From the NCBI GenBank assembly GCA_013397695.1, contig VYZI01000085.1, positions 2,179,365 to 2,243,364 on the forward strand: DNA of 64,000 bases, in the 5' to 3' direction. The stretch is from Centropus unirufus. Lineage: Eukaryota; Chordata; Aves; Cuculiformes; Centropidae. The notes below the pieces were generated by a model that saw only the letters and a program-made list of their open reading frames with translations, was not told the origin of the DNA and searched no databases. The translations under genes were made by a program, and so were the position numbers. Positions 23,269 through 37,000 of the stretch are shown here, in pieces (the first letter of the stretch is position 1; each line of letters begins with the position of its first letter).

Positions 23269-26200
23269 CCATCAAAAAAATACATTCTACAGTTCATGGT
23301 GACCTAAGAAGTGCTTAGATACTGCAAATATTATAGAACATCCTAAAGCAGGTTAGAATACATGAGATTAAACACAGAATCTGCCAAGTCTCTGCTGGGC
23401 AGAGGGTGTTTCTATCTCAAGTAGTCACTGGGGGGTGAGGAGGTTCCCTTTCTCAAGGAAAAAGAAACTCCACTAATTAACATTTGGTGACAGGAGAAAG
23501 GGTAGAGTTATTAGCAACCTTCTGGCTCAGTTCAGCAGAGACAAGGCTAAAAGGAGAGAGCAATAAGAACAGGGAGAATAAGGAATGTGCCAGGTCAAGG
23601 AGAGGTCCGTGTTATTACTGACTCACGGTTTTATGGCAGGACAGGAACACCAGGAAAAAGAAAATTGGGCACTCCAGCAGGCAGCACTTTACCAGGGACA
23701 GGGCTTGCCTGTTTATTTTGTTTTGCGGCTTGTTTTTGTGGTTTGTGGCTGTAGTTTTCAGGTTGTTTTTTGTTTGTTTGGCTGTGGTTTTTTACCTTTG
23801 TATAAACCATTTGAAACAGTATTTCAAGTTTCTGTGAGCTAGGACTAGAGGCAGCAACAGGCTGTGGTGCACCAGCTCAGGCTGGATGTGTAGGGAGGGA
23901 AATTAGAAGAGGGGAATAAAGAAAGAGAAATGCCACATGTCTTATATTGGCAATCTTGAGCAATCAAAGTCATGAATCAAGCTCAAAAGTACCATAATTT
24001 TAGCTTAATTAATTTGAAACTTGAAGTAATTTTTCTTTGCTACTTGTTTTGAGAGGGTCTTTAGATCCCATTTTCCTGACAATGCACTTCATTACTCACG
24101 CTGACAGCAGCATAAAGAGAGAGGGGAAACCCACCTCACAAGAGCATGAGCAGAAAAAGTTCCCTTCCCAGCAACCCTCAATATTTTGGGTTCCCTTATT
24201 CAGGAAGGCATCAGATTATGACCTGGCCCTGCATCGTTATTGAAGCTCCCTGAGAAACAGATGAAATCTTTTACAAGTTAGAAGAGAAGGAACATCAGAA
24301 GTTTAAGTGATGCCCCCCTTACAGACACCCATTTGCAGCTCTGCTTCCCAGTTCCCCACACCCCAGGACAGTGTGCACTTCCCTCTGGGACAAGTTTCCT
24401 CTCCCCCTGCCTGCAAGAAAAAAGCCGGAGGTTCACTGATGGAAAAAGAAATCTAATTGACCTTGGGGTTTGATATCAAAGTGTCTCGCAAGGGAACAGG
24501 AAGAGCTGATACCCAAATATCAAATATCTGTGAGGCTGAAGAGCATTTACTAAATGTCCTGCTGTGAGGTGCAGGTGGAGAATTGGAATTGGCCCCCGAT
24601 CATGAGTCTTCATGTCCATAGAGTTTACCGGACTCACAGTGGGTTGCATCCGGGGGAACGTAGTTCAGAAACAGTTGCCTTGAAACAGCCTGGAGAAATG
24701 CAGACCTAGTGCATTTGTTAGTCCAGATTGAGCAGCTCATTGAGCAAACAGCTAATACAGATCATTTCAGTAGGTACAACAACATAAAAGAGTGCAAAAC
24801 CACCTTCCCTATGTTTCGAATGGCAGGAGGCACAGGATGGTTCTTAGTCTACTGTTTGGAAAAACCTCACATTTACAGTGAAGTCTTTGAATTACTTAGC
24901 CAAGTATTTTGCTCTTTGTGTATTTACTCAGCTAGAATGAGTCCATACTACAAGCAAAGCACGTCATGCCCCATCACGATCATCTTTCGGCCTGTCTCAC
25001 TACAAGTTGGCAATAGCTGAGACAACCACCGAGTAAATTAAATACCAACACCTACCAAAGTGAATGAAGAATTTCTGTGGTATTGCAAGAACACCAACAC
25101 CCAGTAGAAAAAAAAAATCAGCTGTAGCAGAACTGGGTATAGCTACATTAGTTTCCCAATAATTTGGGCTGGGATCATTAGCTGGTACAAACAGAAAGGT
25201 TCATGAAGAAATCCACAGCAACCGTGAATGCAGCAGTTATTATTTTAATGGATATGAAGCCATTTCATATTTGCATGCCCCATTAAATACATACACTTAC
25301 AATTTACAATTGCAGGAGAAAATGAGGTATTGTTAACATTTCCTTTTTTAAATAGCTCAACCTATAGCATCAAATTGTGTCATGCATTGCCGAATAAAAA
25401 TAGTGTTATCAATCAGCCCTTATTTGATATGCAGCTACAAACAAAGCAGCTCCAAGCATCGGGTGCAAAGATGCTGGCACCATGGAGCTGAGCTGCCTGA
25501 AGCTATTTCTGGGCCAGGCTGTCAGTCACTAAAGTTTGTTAAAAATGCTTTAAAATGTGACAAGGGGGTTAAGCTCCATTTAAGAAATATTGTTTTCTAC
25601 AATTAATTCTCCTATCACTTTATTTCTTCCACATTAAGGGTAGAGAATGCTGTCTGGGTGATGAGGATTAACAGAGATAGAGCGAAATAAATAAAGATGC
25701 ATTTCCAATGTTTTGTTATCAGGCCTTACAGAAGAATTTAATAAGTTGAATTTTCCTATTAATGCAATTGAAAATTTAATGAGGTTCTTAATTTATGACT
25801 TCACTTATAAAACAATAACACAAGCGGCACTCTAATTGCCTGAGTGTGTCTGAAGATGACAGTGTGTTTAGGCTTTCACTTTAGCATCTAATCTAAATAT
25901 ATTAACAAATAGCACAAAAATCATTGCAGTTGTTTGAGGAGAGGACAGAATTAATTAATATTTGTGACAAACAAAACCATGCTATTAAGGCATTATCCTT
26001 ACTGTTCTACGCCACTTTGTGGCGGAGAATTACAAAGCTCTCACTTAATATTAAGTTTTGTGGCACCCCTGAGAGCTTGTTAAGAAAGATTATTCCCACT
26101 AACCCAATAATCAGAAATGAGATCAACTTCACGGTATCAGGAAAATTTAGGGTTTGATCCAAGTCTTAAAAGGCCCTGGATGTACTCAGCCCTTAAAGGT

Positions 26201-29200
26201 GCCTGGAGCTATGGGCAGGCTCCTCGTCAGAAGGCAGAGCCTGTTCCGTGCCCTGCTCTGAGACACTGAGGCCTTTGCCTTGAGTGGCATTCCCAGGTAT
26301 TTCCAAGCCTCCTGGGGCTGTGCCATTACAACAGTGTCATGCAACATCTTAAGCTCTACCTGATCGACGCTGCAGAGCAAACAAGGGCACAAGGCACAAG
26401 CTCTGCTCAGCTCGCTCAGGCCAGAAGCCCTTATCAGCACAGAGCCCCACGGCAGCAGATGAGGCACAAAGGGCATTTACCACATGAAACTCAGCACGTG
26501 TCTCCCATTAAATTTTACCTATCAAATAGATGTTACGTCCTCATTTTTTTGTTTAAATTTTACCGTGTTCCATGACAGCTCAATAGTATATTTACTGCTA
26601 CATTACATATTCCACTAGCTTTTTTAATTATTGCCTGTATTGTTTTCATCAAAGCAGAAAATACACCCCCAAAAATTAAGCCAGCTCATGTTGCATTAGT
26701 AGATGGGGGGAATTGGTTTGGAAGCTTCTAAATCTATTCGGCATTAGTACTTATGATAGCCATAAAGGTCAGATTCTATGAAATACCACGATAAGATAAA
26801 CTGAATATTCCTAGAATGAAGGGTTCCTGAAGTAGACTTCTATCATTTCACTAAAAGTTACATTCTAACCTTGAGTCACAATCCCATTTGCACCTGGATC
26901 TCAACTGCAATAAGCAGTACAATTTTTATTTTGTCCTTGGGAAGAGAGGGCTATTGCTTAATTCCCTTCACCTTCACACTTTGCCACCTGGAACATCACT
27001 ATTCATAAACGTGAGCTGTTGTTGTACCTGCCTGCCAGTCTTCCCATCGGGTGGTGGTAAAGGTGAGGCAGACCTGAAAGGATCAGAGTTCAAGTTCCTT
27101 CCAGTTCAACACAAATCAGCCACTCATGTGACATACATTAACTCTCACTTGTCCTATCACAACAGTTTCTCTCCAACTGGCAACTTTATTTGCCACAGAG
27201 GTCTGGAAATTTTAAAGAGGAGCAGATTTCTGGGCTCCAAGAAGGTGTGCATCACTTTTCAACCCTACTGGCTATGCCATCACACCATTTTTTTGCAAGA
27301 GCGCAGCAACCACCTTGCAAGGGAGCGCTTCTACCTGCTTTAGACATTTAACGTGCATTGTTGCTGCAATTAAATGATCTGGAAAGCTGGAGATCACTAA
27401 CTGATCATCTAACACTGATTTACTACCAAGACTAGCAAATGGTTTCTATCGGTCAGTGAACTGCTTTTTTTTTAAAGTGGTTTTTTGGTTTTTTTTAAGA
27501 GGATAACTACTAGCTTTTGCAGACACACCCAGAGTTTGAGGAAGGGGAGGAAAAGGAAGCCATTTACAGGCATTAGCATTCCAGTTGTCTTCCTCAGCCT
27601 GTCCCTTTCCCCTCCTCCTAGCACTAAGGAAATGCAGAGCGAAGAACATGAAGAGAACTAGTTGCAGGGTCTAACAGTGCCATTTGTCACTGCCAAGATT
27701 CATCACTGATACAGGACTACAAGAGGGAACAGCTGAAAGGTTAAGGATTTATCTGGGACATCTGAAATGGATATTAAACCGAGATTTATAGCAAAGTGCT
27801 TAATGAAAATGAATGTTTACTGTCTTGGCTATCGTAATTCCACAAACTGAAAGAAACTTGCTCCTGTCCCAAGAGCCACCAGGGACCCCTTCCACTGGTC
27901 AGCAACACCTAAGAGCAGGTGCACATTTAACATTTTGCACTCTGACTTCACTGGGCAGAAGCTTAGAAGAGAAAAGCAGTGTGTTCACAAGGGTGGAGCA
28001 CCATAAATGCAGGGGCAAAGGCTTCTGGAGAGGCTTGTGAGAAAGAGGCTTTAAGTGCCTCAGTGTGGTTCAGTGCTGGCCAAGACCCCATGAGCAATAA
28101 AGACCTTTATAAAAGCTAATAAAGGCAGCTTTATTGGTTCTGCAGAGCCATCAGCAGCGTTTTCCTTTCAATACCTATCTAATGACATGCTTTTTAAATG
28201 AGTTATAGGCCTGTAAAGACCAATGAAAAAATAACGGCCCGTGAGCACAAGTATTGCTTTGCCTGACATCTTCATGCCCACACGGTTATCCTGGCGCTCC
28301 TTGGGCTGAGCAGAGCTGGTGGCACTGCCGTGCAAGCTGACTTAGGTGCTGAGCCATATAAGCCAGATGGGTTTTAGCTTTGCTACATAACCCATTCATA
28401 AATTGCATGACGTTCTAGAGAAATATTCTTAATACGAAATTGCAAAAACTAAGGCTTTCATGTACATAAAAAATAGTTTCAAGTATAAAAAGAAGAAAAA
28501 AGAATCATTACAGCTTTCCATCTTGTGTTTTTTTGCAGCAACTGTATCTTCCTGTTTTTTTCTGAATTGTAATAAGATATTTAGTTGATTTTCTTTGTTA
28601 AGTTATGCTTAATAAGATTTAGGTTCTTAATGCTGTAACTCTGTCTAAACCACTATATATTTTTATCCCAAAATAACTTTTATTTGGAATGAAATCGGGA
28701 GTATTCTTACAAAAATGTAGGATACCACATGTTCATTACTACTCTTCTCTCCGTTTCAACAAGAGGGATCCATAGAGGAAGGGGATTTTTATTCCACAGT
28801 TGTGATCAGTAGCAGCATCTTAAATGTGCAGATATTCAGGACATGTATTTCTGTTCAAGGAAACATTAAGCACAGGTAAATATAATTAAAACCAGTTTAA
28901 AAAATGGGTTTCTCCACTTGATCCAGTGCTTCTGTATTCTTCTGTATTACTTCAGTCTAGTATTCAGTAATTCAACAAAAAATGAATTAGGATTCCTTGG
29001 TCCCCGAGTAGTTCTAAGGCAAGAGAAATCTCTGTCTGAATTTCTATTTATTTGCAAGTTTTTCCCTTAAACAAAGCCGCTTGCAGATAAGGGAAGGCGG
29101 AAAAACATTCAAAACATTAAAAATCCTAATAGACACTTCTCTCTTAAGATGTTTGCGTATATTCATTTCTGTTATTGTGATGCCTTTAGGGTGTTGAAAG

Positions 29201-29501
29201 AGAAGAAAGAACCTAGAGAATAAGGAGGCAGCACAGTTCTATGGGGAAAATTAGTGTGCAGCCATAAAACAGACCAATTCCTTTTGGAGGCCTCACAGGA
29301 GCATGGTTTAAGCAAACATACTAGAGCTGGTCTTGAATCTCTGTAACCTTAGTCTAACAGGGAAGAGTTGCTTTGCGTTATCTTACCAACAAAGGCGAAA
29401 TCATCACTAAAGATTGGTGAAGAGGCTTAAACAGTGGCAGTAATACAGATTTCTGGAATATGACCAGAAAGTAGTACTCAAAAAACATAAAACCCTCTTG
29501 A
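23269..29501. other. 6-kb noncoding stretch, probably CHST8 intron
   Basis: No exon was recognised. It contains a G/T-rich low-complexity run at about 23710-23800 and a TAAT-rich block near 25720-25900. A 151-codon ORF at 26888-27343 on the plus strand has no known domain and is treated as chance. Confidence 0.5.
25720..25900. promoter_or_regulatory. Candidate TAAT-rich regulatory element
   Basis: Dense homeodomain-type cores (CTATTAATGCAATTG, TTTAATGAGG, CTTAATTTATGAC, CTCTAATTGCC) in non-repetitive sequence. The make-up is like that of many conserved vertebrate enhancers. Function and conservation are inferred, not shown. Confidence 0.28.
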
Positions 29502-29708
29502 TTTCATAGAACCCTGAATGTTTTGGGCTGGAAGGGACCTTAAAGCACATCTAATTCCACCCCCTGCTATGGACAGGGACACCTCCCACTGGACCAGGTT
29601 GCTCAAAGCCCCATCCAAGCTGGCCTTGAACACCTCCAGGGAGGGGGCAGCCACCACTTCCTTGGGCAACCTGGGCCAGGGCCTCCCCAGCCTCACAAGA
29701 AAACCTTT
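29502..29708 (-). mobile_element. CR1 LINE fragment, 3' end
   Basis: Antisense CR1: TTCATAGAACCCTGAATG terminus, GGCTGGAAGGGACCTTAAAG, GACAGGGACACCTCCCACTG, TTGCTCAAAGCCCCATCC, ACCTCCAGGGAGGGGGCAGC and CTGGGCCAGGGCCTCCCCAG. It is close to consensus, so relatively young compared with the copy at 1.7 kb. Confidence 0.94.
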
Positions 29709-32700
29709 TTTCCCCCCCACAAGATATCATCACTGAAGACCATGAAGCCTACTTTCCCTCCAGTATTGCTGTCATTATGAACGCAGCTTGAAAGCCTCAT
29801 CTGAAGAGTCTGATGGTCACCAAGGAAATCAATTGTATTGCTTCCACCAGCACTCACTGCCAACAACTTGGCAATTGCCACCTTCTTAATTGAGGGGGAG
29901 ATGGTGTTAATTGATAGTCTGGAGTCTCATTTGTTTACAAGCAAAACTGAGTTATGGATCCAAATTTAAGAGGTAGGAAACAGATCAAGTTTCCTATGTT
30001 TTAATTATTTTATTCATGAAAATCTAATTTTTCATATTGTTATCAGCCCTGCACTATACAAAACAAAGAAGCAAAAATGCAAGTTTTTCACCTTGCATGG
30101 TGAAACTGGCCTGCATGGTCACTGGCCTGAGAAATTCTCTCTGGAACTTACTCCGAAAGACTTCACTTCTACACAAATCACCCAGCTGCAGAGGCATTTA
30201 CGGGAAGGGACTCAAGGCCATGTAACTATGGATCTTCTCAAAATAAAATGGACTCTGTCCTGTGCAGCAGTAGAGAAGCTATCTGAAATTGTATGTGATG
30301 CACCTTTACAAGTTCATTTCAGCTCTACCAAAGAGTTTGGAGTATCCACAAAAACAGAATTTGAGACTACACAAAAGGCATAAAACCAGCTCCTACTGGA
30401 AAGCCTTAAGTTGGTTTAAGGTGAAAGAGAAAAAGCTAAAAGTTAGGGAGCAAAGCTTGATTTGTTTTTGAAAACACAGACATTTAAGTTCATTCTAAAT
30501 GATGACACAAAGGCATTGTTATGTGATGGCTTTTGACATCTTCACTTTTTGGATAATTAAAGCTTTTCCTACAGGGCATTGTGACAATTTTAAAAATGCA
30601 AGGGGAAAAGGCTGGAAAACAGCAAGAGTGAGTGAAGTAGTGACACTCTCTACCATATATCTTCCTGATAGCTTTCATTTTTCTCAATGAAGAGGCAAAT
30701 AAGACATAAACAAAACTTTGTTCCAAGTATTTTTAACGCATTTAATTTCCTACTTTACAGTTCTTTTAAAAACCAAAGAAGTCACTGACAATTCTATCAA
30801 ATACACATTATTCTTCCAGTCAGTCACTACGGTCTGGCAGGAAGAGTGCAATTGAGCTCCTTAGCAAGAGACAGGAATCCTTCCCCAAAAAGATTAGGGC
30901 TAGTGAGAAAGGCCTGAAAAAAATCCCCACTGTCCTTTGCTCATTAGGCAGGAATCAAAAGCCTGGCAAAGAGCTCAACCCCTCACACCCAGCTGCCCCA
31001 GAACTGTTCTGCTTGCTTCTTGCCATTGAGGAATCAAAGTCTGTCCAATTATCTACCTTTTCACACCACGTTCTGCGGCTGAGGTGCTGATGTGAACTTT
31101 TTTTTTAAGAAATACCACATATTGATCTCTTACACCAGGCAGACTTGTCAGTAATTAACTGTTAGAACAGGAGAAAGGGGAACAGCACCAGTTCCAGCTA
31201 ATTGATTGTAACATAATAATGCAGCATTTGGATGCACATCTGTGGTATTTGATCCTCAGTCTATCAGATCCGTGAGCTTCTGCAGCCTTCTCTGTTCCCA
31301 AAGAGGCATCCCTACAGAGCAACATGGAAGCAGCACAGAATTCCACCTGTATTACCTTGTCTTCCCTCCAATGGAAAGGCCACTGAGGCTTTCGTGTCCC
31401 ACTTGCACACTTTCTTGAACCACTTCTAGCTGAGCTACTCTGGGTAGCCGGCTCCACCACCAGAGTCAGGTTCCCTGAGGTGCTTGCACGGGATTCATCG
31501 AAACTCTCCTGGTCCCCTGCATCATTCCTACAAGCTCCTAAATGCAGTTCTGTATTTTAAACCTGAGATTTCCCTTTTCCATAAGCCTGAATAAAGTGTA
31601 ATGTCCTTGTCAAAGTCAAGCTATGAAGGCAATATGCAAATATTAAATATGAGAATGGAGAATAGCTGAAAGGTATTAAGTAGAAATTGCAAGTAACTGC
31701 TGACAGTGCCTGAAAGCTAATGATGCTAATTAACAATATTCCCAGAGATAGGTCCACAGAAGGAAAAGGGAATTCAATAGCACAGGCTTGACTTTTCTGC
31801 TTTCTTATAGACTATAAATTAAGTTAGAGAATGGCACTCTAATTAGGAGAGCTAAATAGCAAAAAGATGATAAAGTAAACAAGCAGTGGTACCTTCCTCA
31901 TAATAAATTCACAAACAGCTTCTTGTATTCATTCAATTAAGCTTGTAGTATTAGAGGTACCATGCATTTCCTTTATCAGTTATCACGGAATCAAACCAAG
32001 TGTAAGTTGCACAATTGTTTAGTCAAGGAGATGCAATCAGTGTACTTCAGAGCACAAGAACATTATTTAAAAGCACAGTAGTATCTTTAAGGGCTCATAC
32101 ACCCGTTCTAGTAGAACATTCAAGACAAAGTAGTACCAGGGGTTTCAAATTCCAAGTAATACAAGAAGCTTCTCCTCTAAGAATTTATGATCTCAACAAT
32201 GGAGTAGAGGACAGATGAAACAAAGCCTCGTTTCATAGTCAATGCAAATCAATAACTTTCTGGACACAACCACACCAGTTTTAAGCAATACTCAGCTAAC
32301 AGTCCCTGCAGACGCACAGGTGATAGGACTTCACATACAACATACGCACAGCAACATATTCCCATTCCTGCTTCTCTTGTTTCGACCATATCAAAACAAT
32401 TATTTCTCACCTGACTTTGGGTTTAAAATCATGGAAAGAAAAAGAGCAGTTTCAGGAGATTGTTTCTCACTGGTACCCCGAACAAAACACACATACAGCA
32501 GAAGAGTCACGAGGCAAGCTGTCCAGGAGGCACAATGCCCTTACAGGGGGGAAATGGCAGCAGGAGGGTAGGGGCTTGATATTTTGTTACCGAGACATTG
32601 CTTAGACCTGAACTCCACACACAGAAACAACAGGTACCAGCTCCTTAATGTGGTCTTCTACCCAAAGAATCCCTTTCTGGAAGGGGCAGAGAAAGCTGTG

Positions 32701-33985
32701 TAGGAAGGATGGCCTGCTTTAAACTGCCAAGAGCGCCGTTACATCAAGAGTATTGGCTACAAGGGAGTCAATCTGGAAATCAAGAGGGGAGCAGTGATGA
32801 CATGGCAGCAGCCACAGCTTGGCGAAGTCCATGCTTCAAAACGATGACTTCGTGCAGTTTTGCTCGATTAGGACCTGCAGGATTGGCTACTGGTAGCACA
32901 GACAAACCAGGAATACCAAGGAATTTGACAGTATGAAAGCCCAAGTGGCAAATATTAGTCACCTAACATGTACTGAGCTCTACTTCAGCTCCCCCTTTTA
33001 TAATTTTTTTCTTGTTCAAACTGATGGATGAACTGAACACTTAATTATTTCCTGGGTATGCCCTTCAGAACTGCAGTGCCTTCCCCATATGCAGCTCTTC
33101 TGCCCAGAGACTCCCTTGCTTCATTAAGATGGAAAGTCATTTCACTCACAAAAAGCCAGAGTAATCGGGTTTTAATCAAGAGAAGTGCACACAAGCTGCC
33201 AACACCACAAGTACCCCATGCCACAAGTACGGCACAACCCCGTGTTGCCAGCAGGACAAAGAAACAGCTGGTTTGCTTGGCTTAGAAATATGAAGTTAAC
33301 AGTTCCACTTGGATTCAACCCCTGCCTCTCTGAAGGTGGCTTAGACTGAAAAGCAGAATATCCATATGAAATGATCCAGTTTATGGACAATACTGGCACA
33401 GAAGAGAGGAAAACAAGGGTTTTGACAATGTCTGGGAAGTATTCTACCTCACCAGTTATTTAGGAGTAAGCCACAAGTCCAGGTTCAAAGTTCCTCAGAT
33501 AGCATTTAAACTATTAAAAACTGCAGGCCTGGTAATGGTAGGATTGAAACAAGAATGTATGAACTTCGGAAGAGTTATCTGGTTTGCAAGGGAACCTCGA
33601 AGTGAAAGAAGGATCAGAGAGATTAAGGAAAACCTGGATCTTGAATGGCTTGGCAAACTTCTTTCCCTATTTTGGGAAGCGTAAGAAATTCTTTACTCGA
33701 AGAGTCATGCTGAGCTACTTGGAGCTCCAAAGGGCTACTTTGGAGACTGGGAAACAGCCACAGAAATTCTCTATCCATCCCCCTCTGTGCCAATGAAATA
33801 ACCATCCAACCTGCCTGTGAAGCTTCCAGCTCCTTTAAGTCAGCAAGATGGACTTAAGGAATTGGGTACTTTACTGCAAGGAGCAAAGAGACATCAGTGT
33901 TGCACACCAGAACCACAGAGGCATGAAAACATAAGGAGGTTTAATATTCGCACAGCAAATAAACCTGGTTTTATTTAGAAAAGCG
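29709..33985. other. Noncoding DNA, probably CHST8 intron
   Basis: No exon or repeat family was recognised. Octamer motifs lie at 31634-31641 and 32242-32249. The ORFs are short and without known domains. Confidence 0.5.
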
Positions 33986-34021
33986 AGTTGGAAGTGACCT
34001 TAAAGATCATCCAGTTTAATT
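33986..34021 (-). mobile_element. Short CR1 LINE relic
   Basis: GAGTTGGAAGTGACCTTAAAG followed by ATCATCCAGTTTAATT matches only the CR1 3'UTR core in antisense. The relic is too short to place in a subfamily. Confidence 0.6.
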
Positions 34022-37000
34022 ACACGTAAAAAAAAAGGTATTTTTCTCTAACTCTTACTTCAAATGCAGTATATTTTTATTAAAACAAAAATGCAATCCT
34101 GACAGATGCTCCTGTCAATGAGCATCCCTCTGAAAGGTACAGAATATCCCAGCCAGATTTTCCCTAGAAGAGTCTTTATTCCAGCATTAACATTGCTGGC
34201 AAGGATAAAGCAATACAACACAAGTTTCAAGTTGAGAAGGATCAATTAAAACTGACTTAAAATACAGACATTCTTATTTCTGGACTATTACAACTTTTGC
34301 TACCCCTTAAAAGCGTTGGATCACAGAGTCAGCACAGAGACTGAGAATGCTTTAGACAGGCGAGGAAAGGCAATGGGAAGGAAATTATTGGAAAGAATAG
34401 AAGCATGGATATTAAAAGCAGGAAATGTATAAAAAGGGCTGCAAATAGACTCATACAGAGTATAGAATGCACTGAAGAGGAACCAATAACTGCATGTGGA
34501 GAAATACTAAGCACACAATGGAAGCAAAGAAAACTACCCGCAAGTTTCAGTCCTTGTTCACCATTGCCATAAAAACTAGGAGTCCTGGAACACACACCAG
34601 GAGCAAAAATCAGTCACTCAGTGAGGTTCATCAAGAAATTAGTTTTATATTGCCTGCAGCTCACGTGCCCTGCAATGAATCTTCCCGAAAGCTCCTTCTC
34701 TCAGCAGCTCATACCCAGCCCTGAGCACCAGCTCTGCACGAGCTGGAGATGTTTCTGCAGCCCACCCACACGTGGCACAGCAAGGTCACCCACAGCGGAT
34801 CCAACGCATCCAGAGATCCCCAGCAGACTCAGCCGCAAGACCTCAGTCTGTGGTGCAGAACTACTGGGTGCTCTCGTGTCAGTGACAGACAGGTTCTCTG
34901 GTCAAATTGCAGGAGACTCAAGGTTTTCCTGCCTGCAAACTGTTATCCCAGCGGACTCAAAGAAGTTTGATTATGTAGATTCACTCTATGAGTTTGCTTC
35001 TTTCTTCATGTGTGATTTAAGACACGCTACAGCTTTGCTAAGCCTTTATTTTGCCTCATTAATTTATTAAAATGAGGTAATGTTTATTTAGTTTAGATGG
35101 AGACTTTAAAGGGGGCTTTCTCTAATCAAATAAACTATAAATTTTAGATGCCAAAAGGATATATGCATAATATAACATTAGAATAGATACACACATGTGA
35201 GGTTTGCTCTATTAATTAGATCTAAACTTCAAAACAGAAGCATTTTCTAGGAAGAGGTTTATCTATTTTATAATTATACTAAATCTGTACACTACATCTA
35301 TATTTTATATAGATGTAAAAACAAAGAACCATGATAGCAATCTAAAATAATTAGATGACTTTAATGAGCAATTTAATTCAAATCTGTAAGCAATTGAACA
35401 CCAGAGTAAAGTTGGGAACAGAAATAGGCAGTTCTTTAGTACTGAGCAAGCAAAGAGTTCAGTTTAAACTACAAAAGAAATTGAAAAAAATGATCTGACA
35501 ATTATTTGGGGGAAAGACCTTTTTAATATTTTTACAGGCTAATCAGAATCCTGAGCACCAGCCTATTGTGTATCCTGTGATTACACCTGTGAAGCTGCCT
35601 TTGAGTAAAGACCTAAGAGCAGAGCACACACACGGATGCTCACGTAATGCTTGTACCAGCCCTCCCACAGCACATTTCACACATCGGTTTGGATGGAGCA
35701 AACAAGCATACGCTGCCCCCAGAAGCCCATTAAGGGATGGAGTCACAGATGCAGACCTGAAGTTATCATTTTTATTAAAAAATATTTCAGCTGTAGCGTA
35801 GTCTCAGAACAGAAAACACCAGAGGCAAATCAAAATTAGGTCTTGAAGCAGAGAGAGGAGAAGGTAGGAGGCAAAGCTGTGTGATATTACACAGGGAAGA
35901 TGAAGGCCATTTTATTGTGCTGCTAGTAGCATTTTAACCAAAAAGAAAAGCACACAATGGGTTTGACTGTATGATAGGGCTGGAGGAAGCACAAGGCTCA
36001 TATTTCATGAAAGACAACAAAAGCAGACATTAACAGCAGGCCTAGCTCAGCTCGTGAAAATCAGGGGTGCACAGGGGGCAGAGAAAGAACACCATGAAAA
36101 CTGACATAAACGATGTACAAGTGATAGAACGATTCTGCCTCTCAGCTTTCCTCTCTGCTCGAGCACTAGCAAGATACTGGGCAGGCGGGCATCGCTGTGT
36201 CTGGTTCAGACATTTAAGGACCACTGACCTCACCTGGGTGCTGCAGCCCCCAGTGAGTTTTTTCTGTTACCATTTTGGCAACACCATCCAAGAGCTGGTA
36301 GGTAACACAGCCAGCAAAGATGCGGCATAACATCAAATTCAGATTTTGATTAGTACAGTATGTGTGTGCAATGTGACATCCGAGTTCACTGCACTTAAGA
36401 GGTTCTTTCCATGTAGCTTTAAATCTGAAGTGACAGCCTGTAGCATGAGACAGCTGAAAGAAGCCAACTTCAGAAGTCACAAAATCAGAAAACATTGGAG
36501 ACTGGCAAGTACTTCACCAAACATTTACATTAAACATGAGTTGTTGTTCTGATTACATCTTGGAGCCAGCAAACGAAGAATCTTTTTTTAAATAGTTACT
36601 CATCTACTAACATTTTTTAAAGCACAGCAGATCAGTGTGGAGTGTTAACCTCTCCAATGAATTTCCTTCATGAAACAATACAGCAAAAACATTAAAAACT
36701 AGTCATAAATAACCACAAAAAAGATAGGTCTCATATCTGTTCTTTGCACTTTTGAGAGGTTTTTAAATAATTCCTACTTATGGCAGAACCAACTCTCACA
36801 GGCAATTATACCAAGTGTGTGGTTTGGCTACGAGTTATCACTGCTCCCCTTGAAGCCAGGACAGATTACCACAGCTAAACACTTCGGAAAAAACCTACCC
36901 CTATCTGCTCCATCACAACTGGGACACACCAAATGCTCCGATATTCACATCTGATTCTGCCCAAAGCACTTGCTCAGTTTTCCAAGGTGACCAAGTCTTC

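Noticed and set aside
26888..27343. 151-codon plus-strand ORF
   Set aside because: The peptide matches no family I know and has no gene context.
33545..33800. Possible older CR1 piece (a KKFFTRRV-like peptide)
   Set aside because: Only one short word resembles CR1. The flanking sequence does not follow the CR1 order, so it is too weak to call.
34621..35070. 149-codon plus-strand ORF, considered as a CHST8 5' exon
   Set aside because: No membrane anchor, no resemblance to the CHST8 N-terminus and no suitable phase-1 donor.
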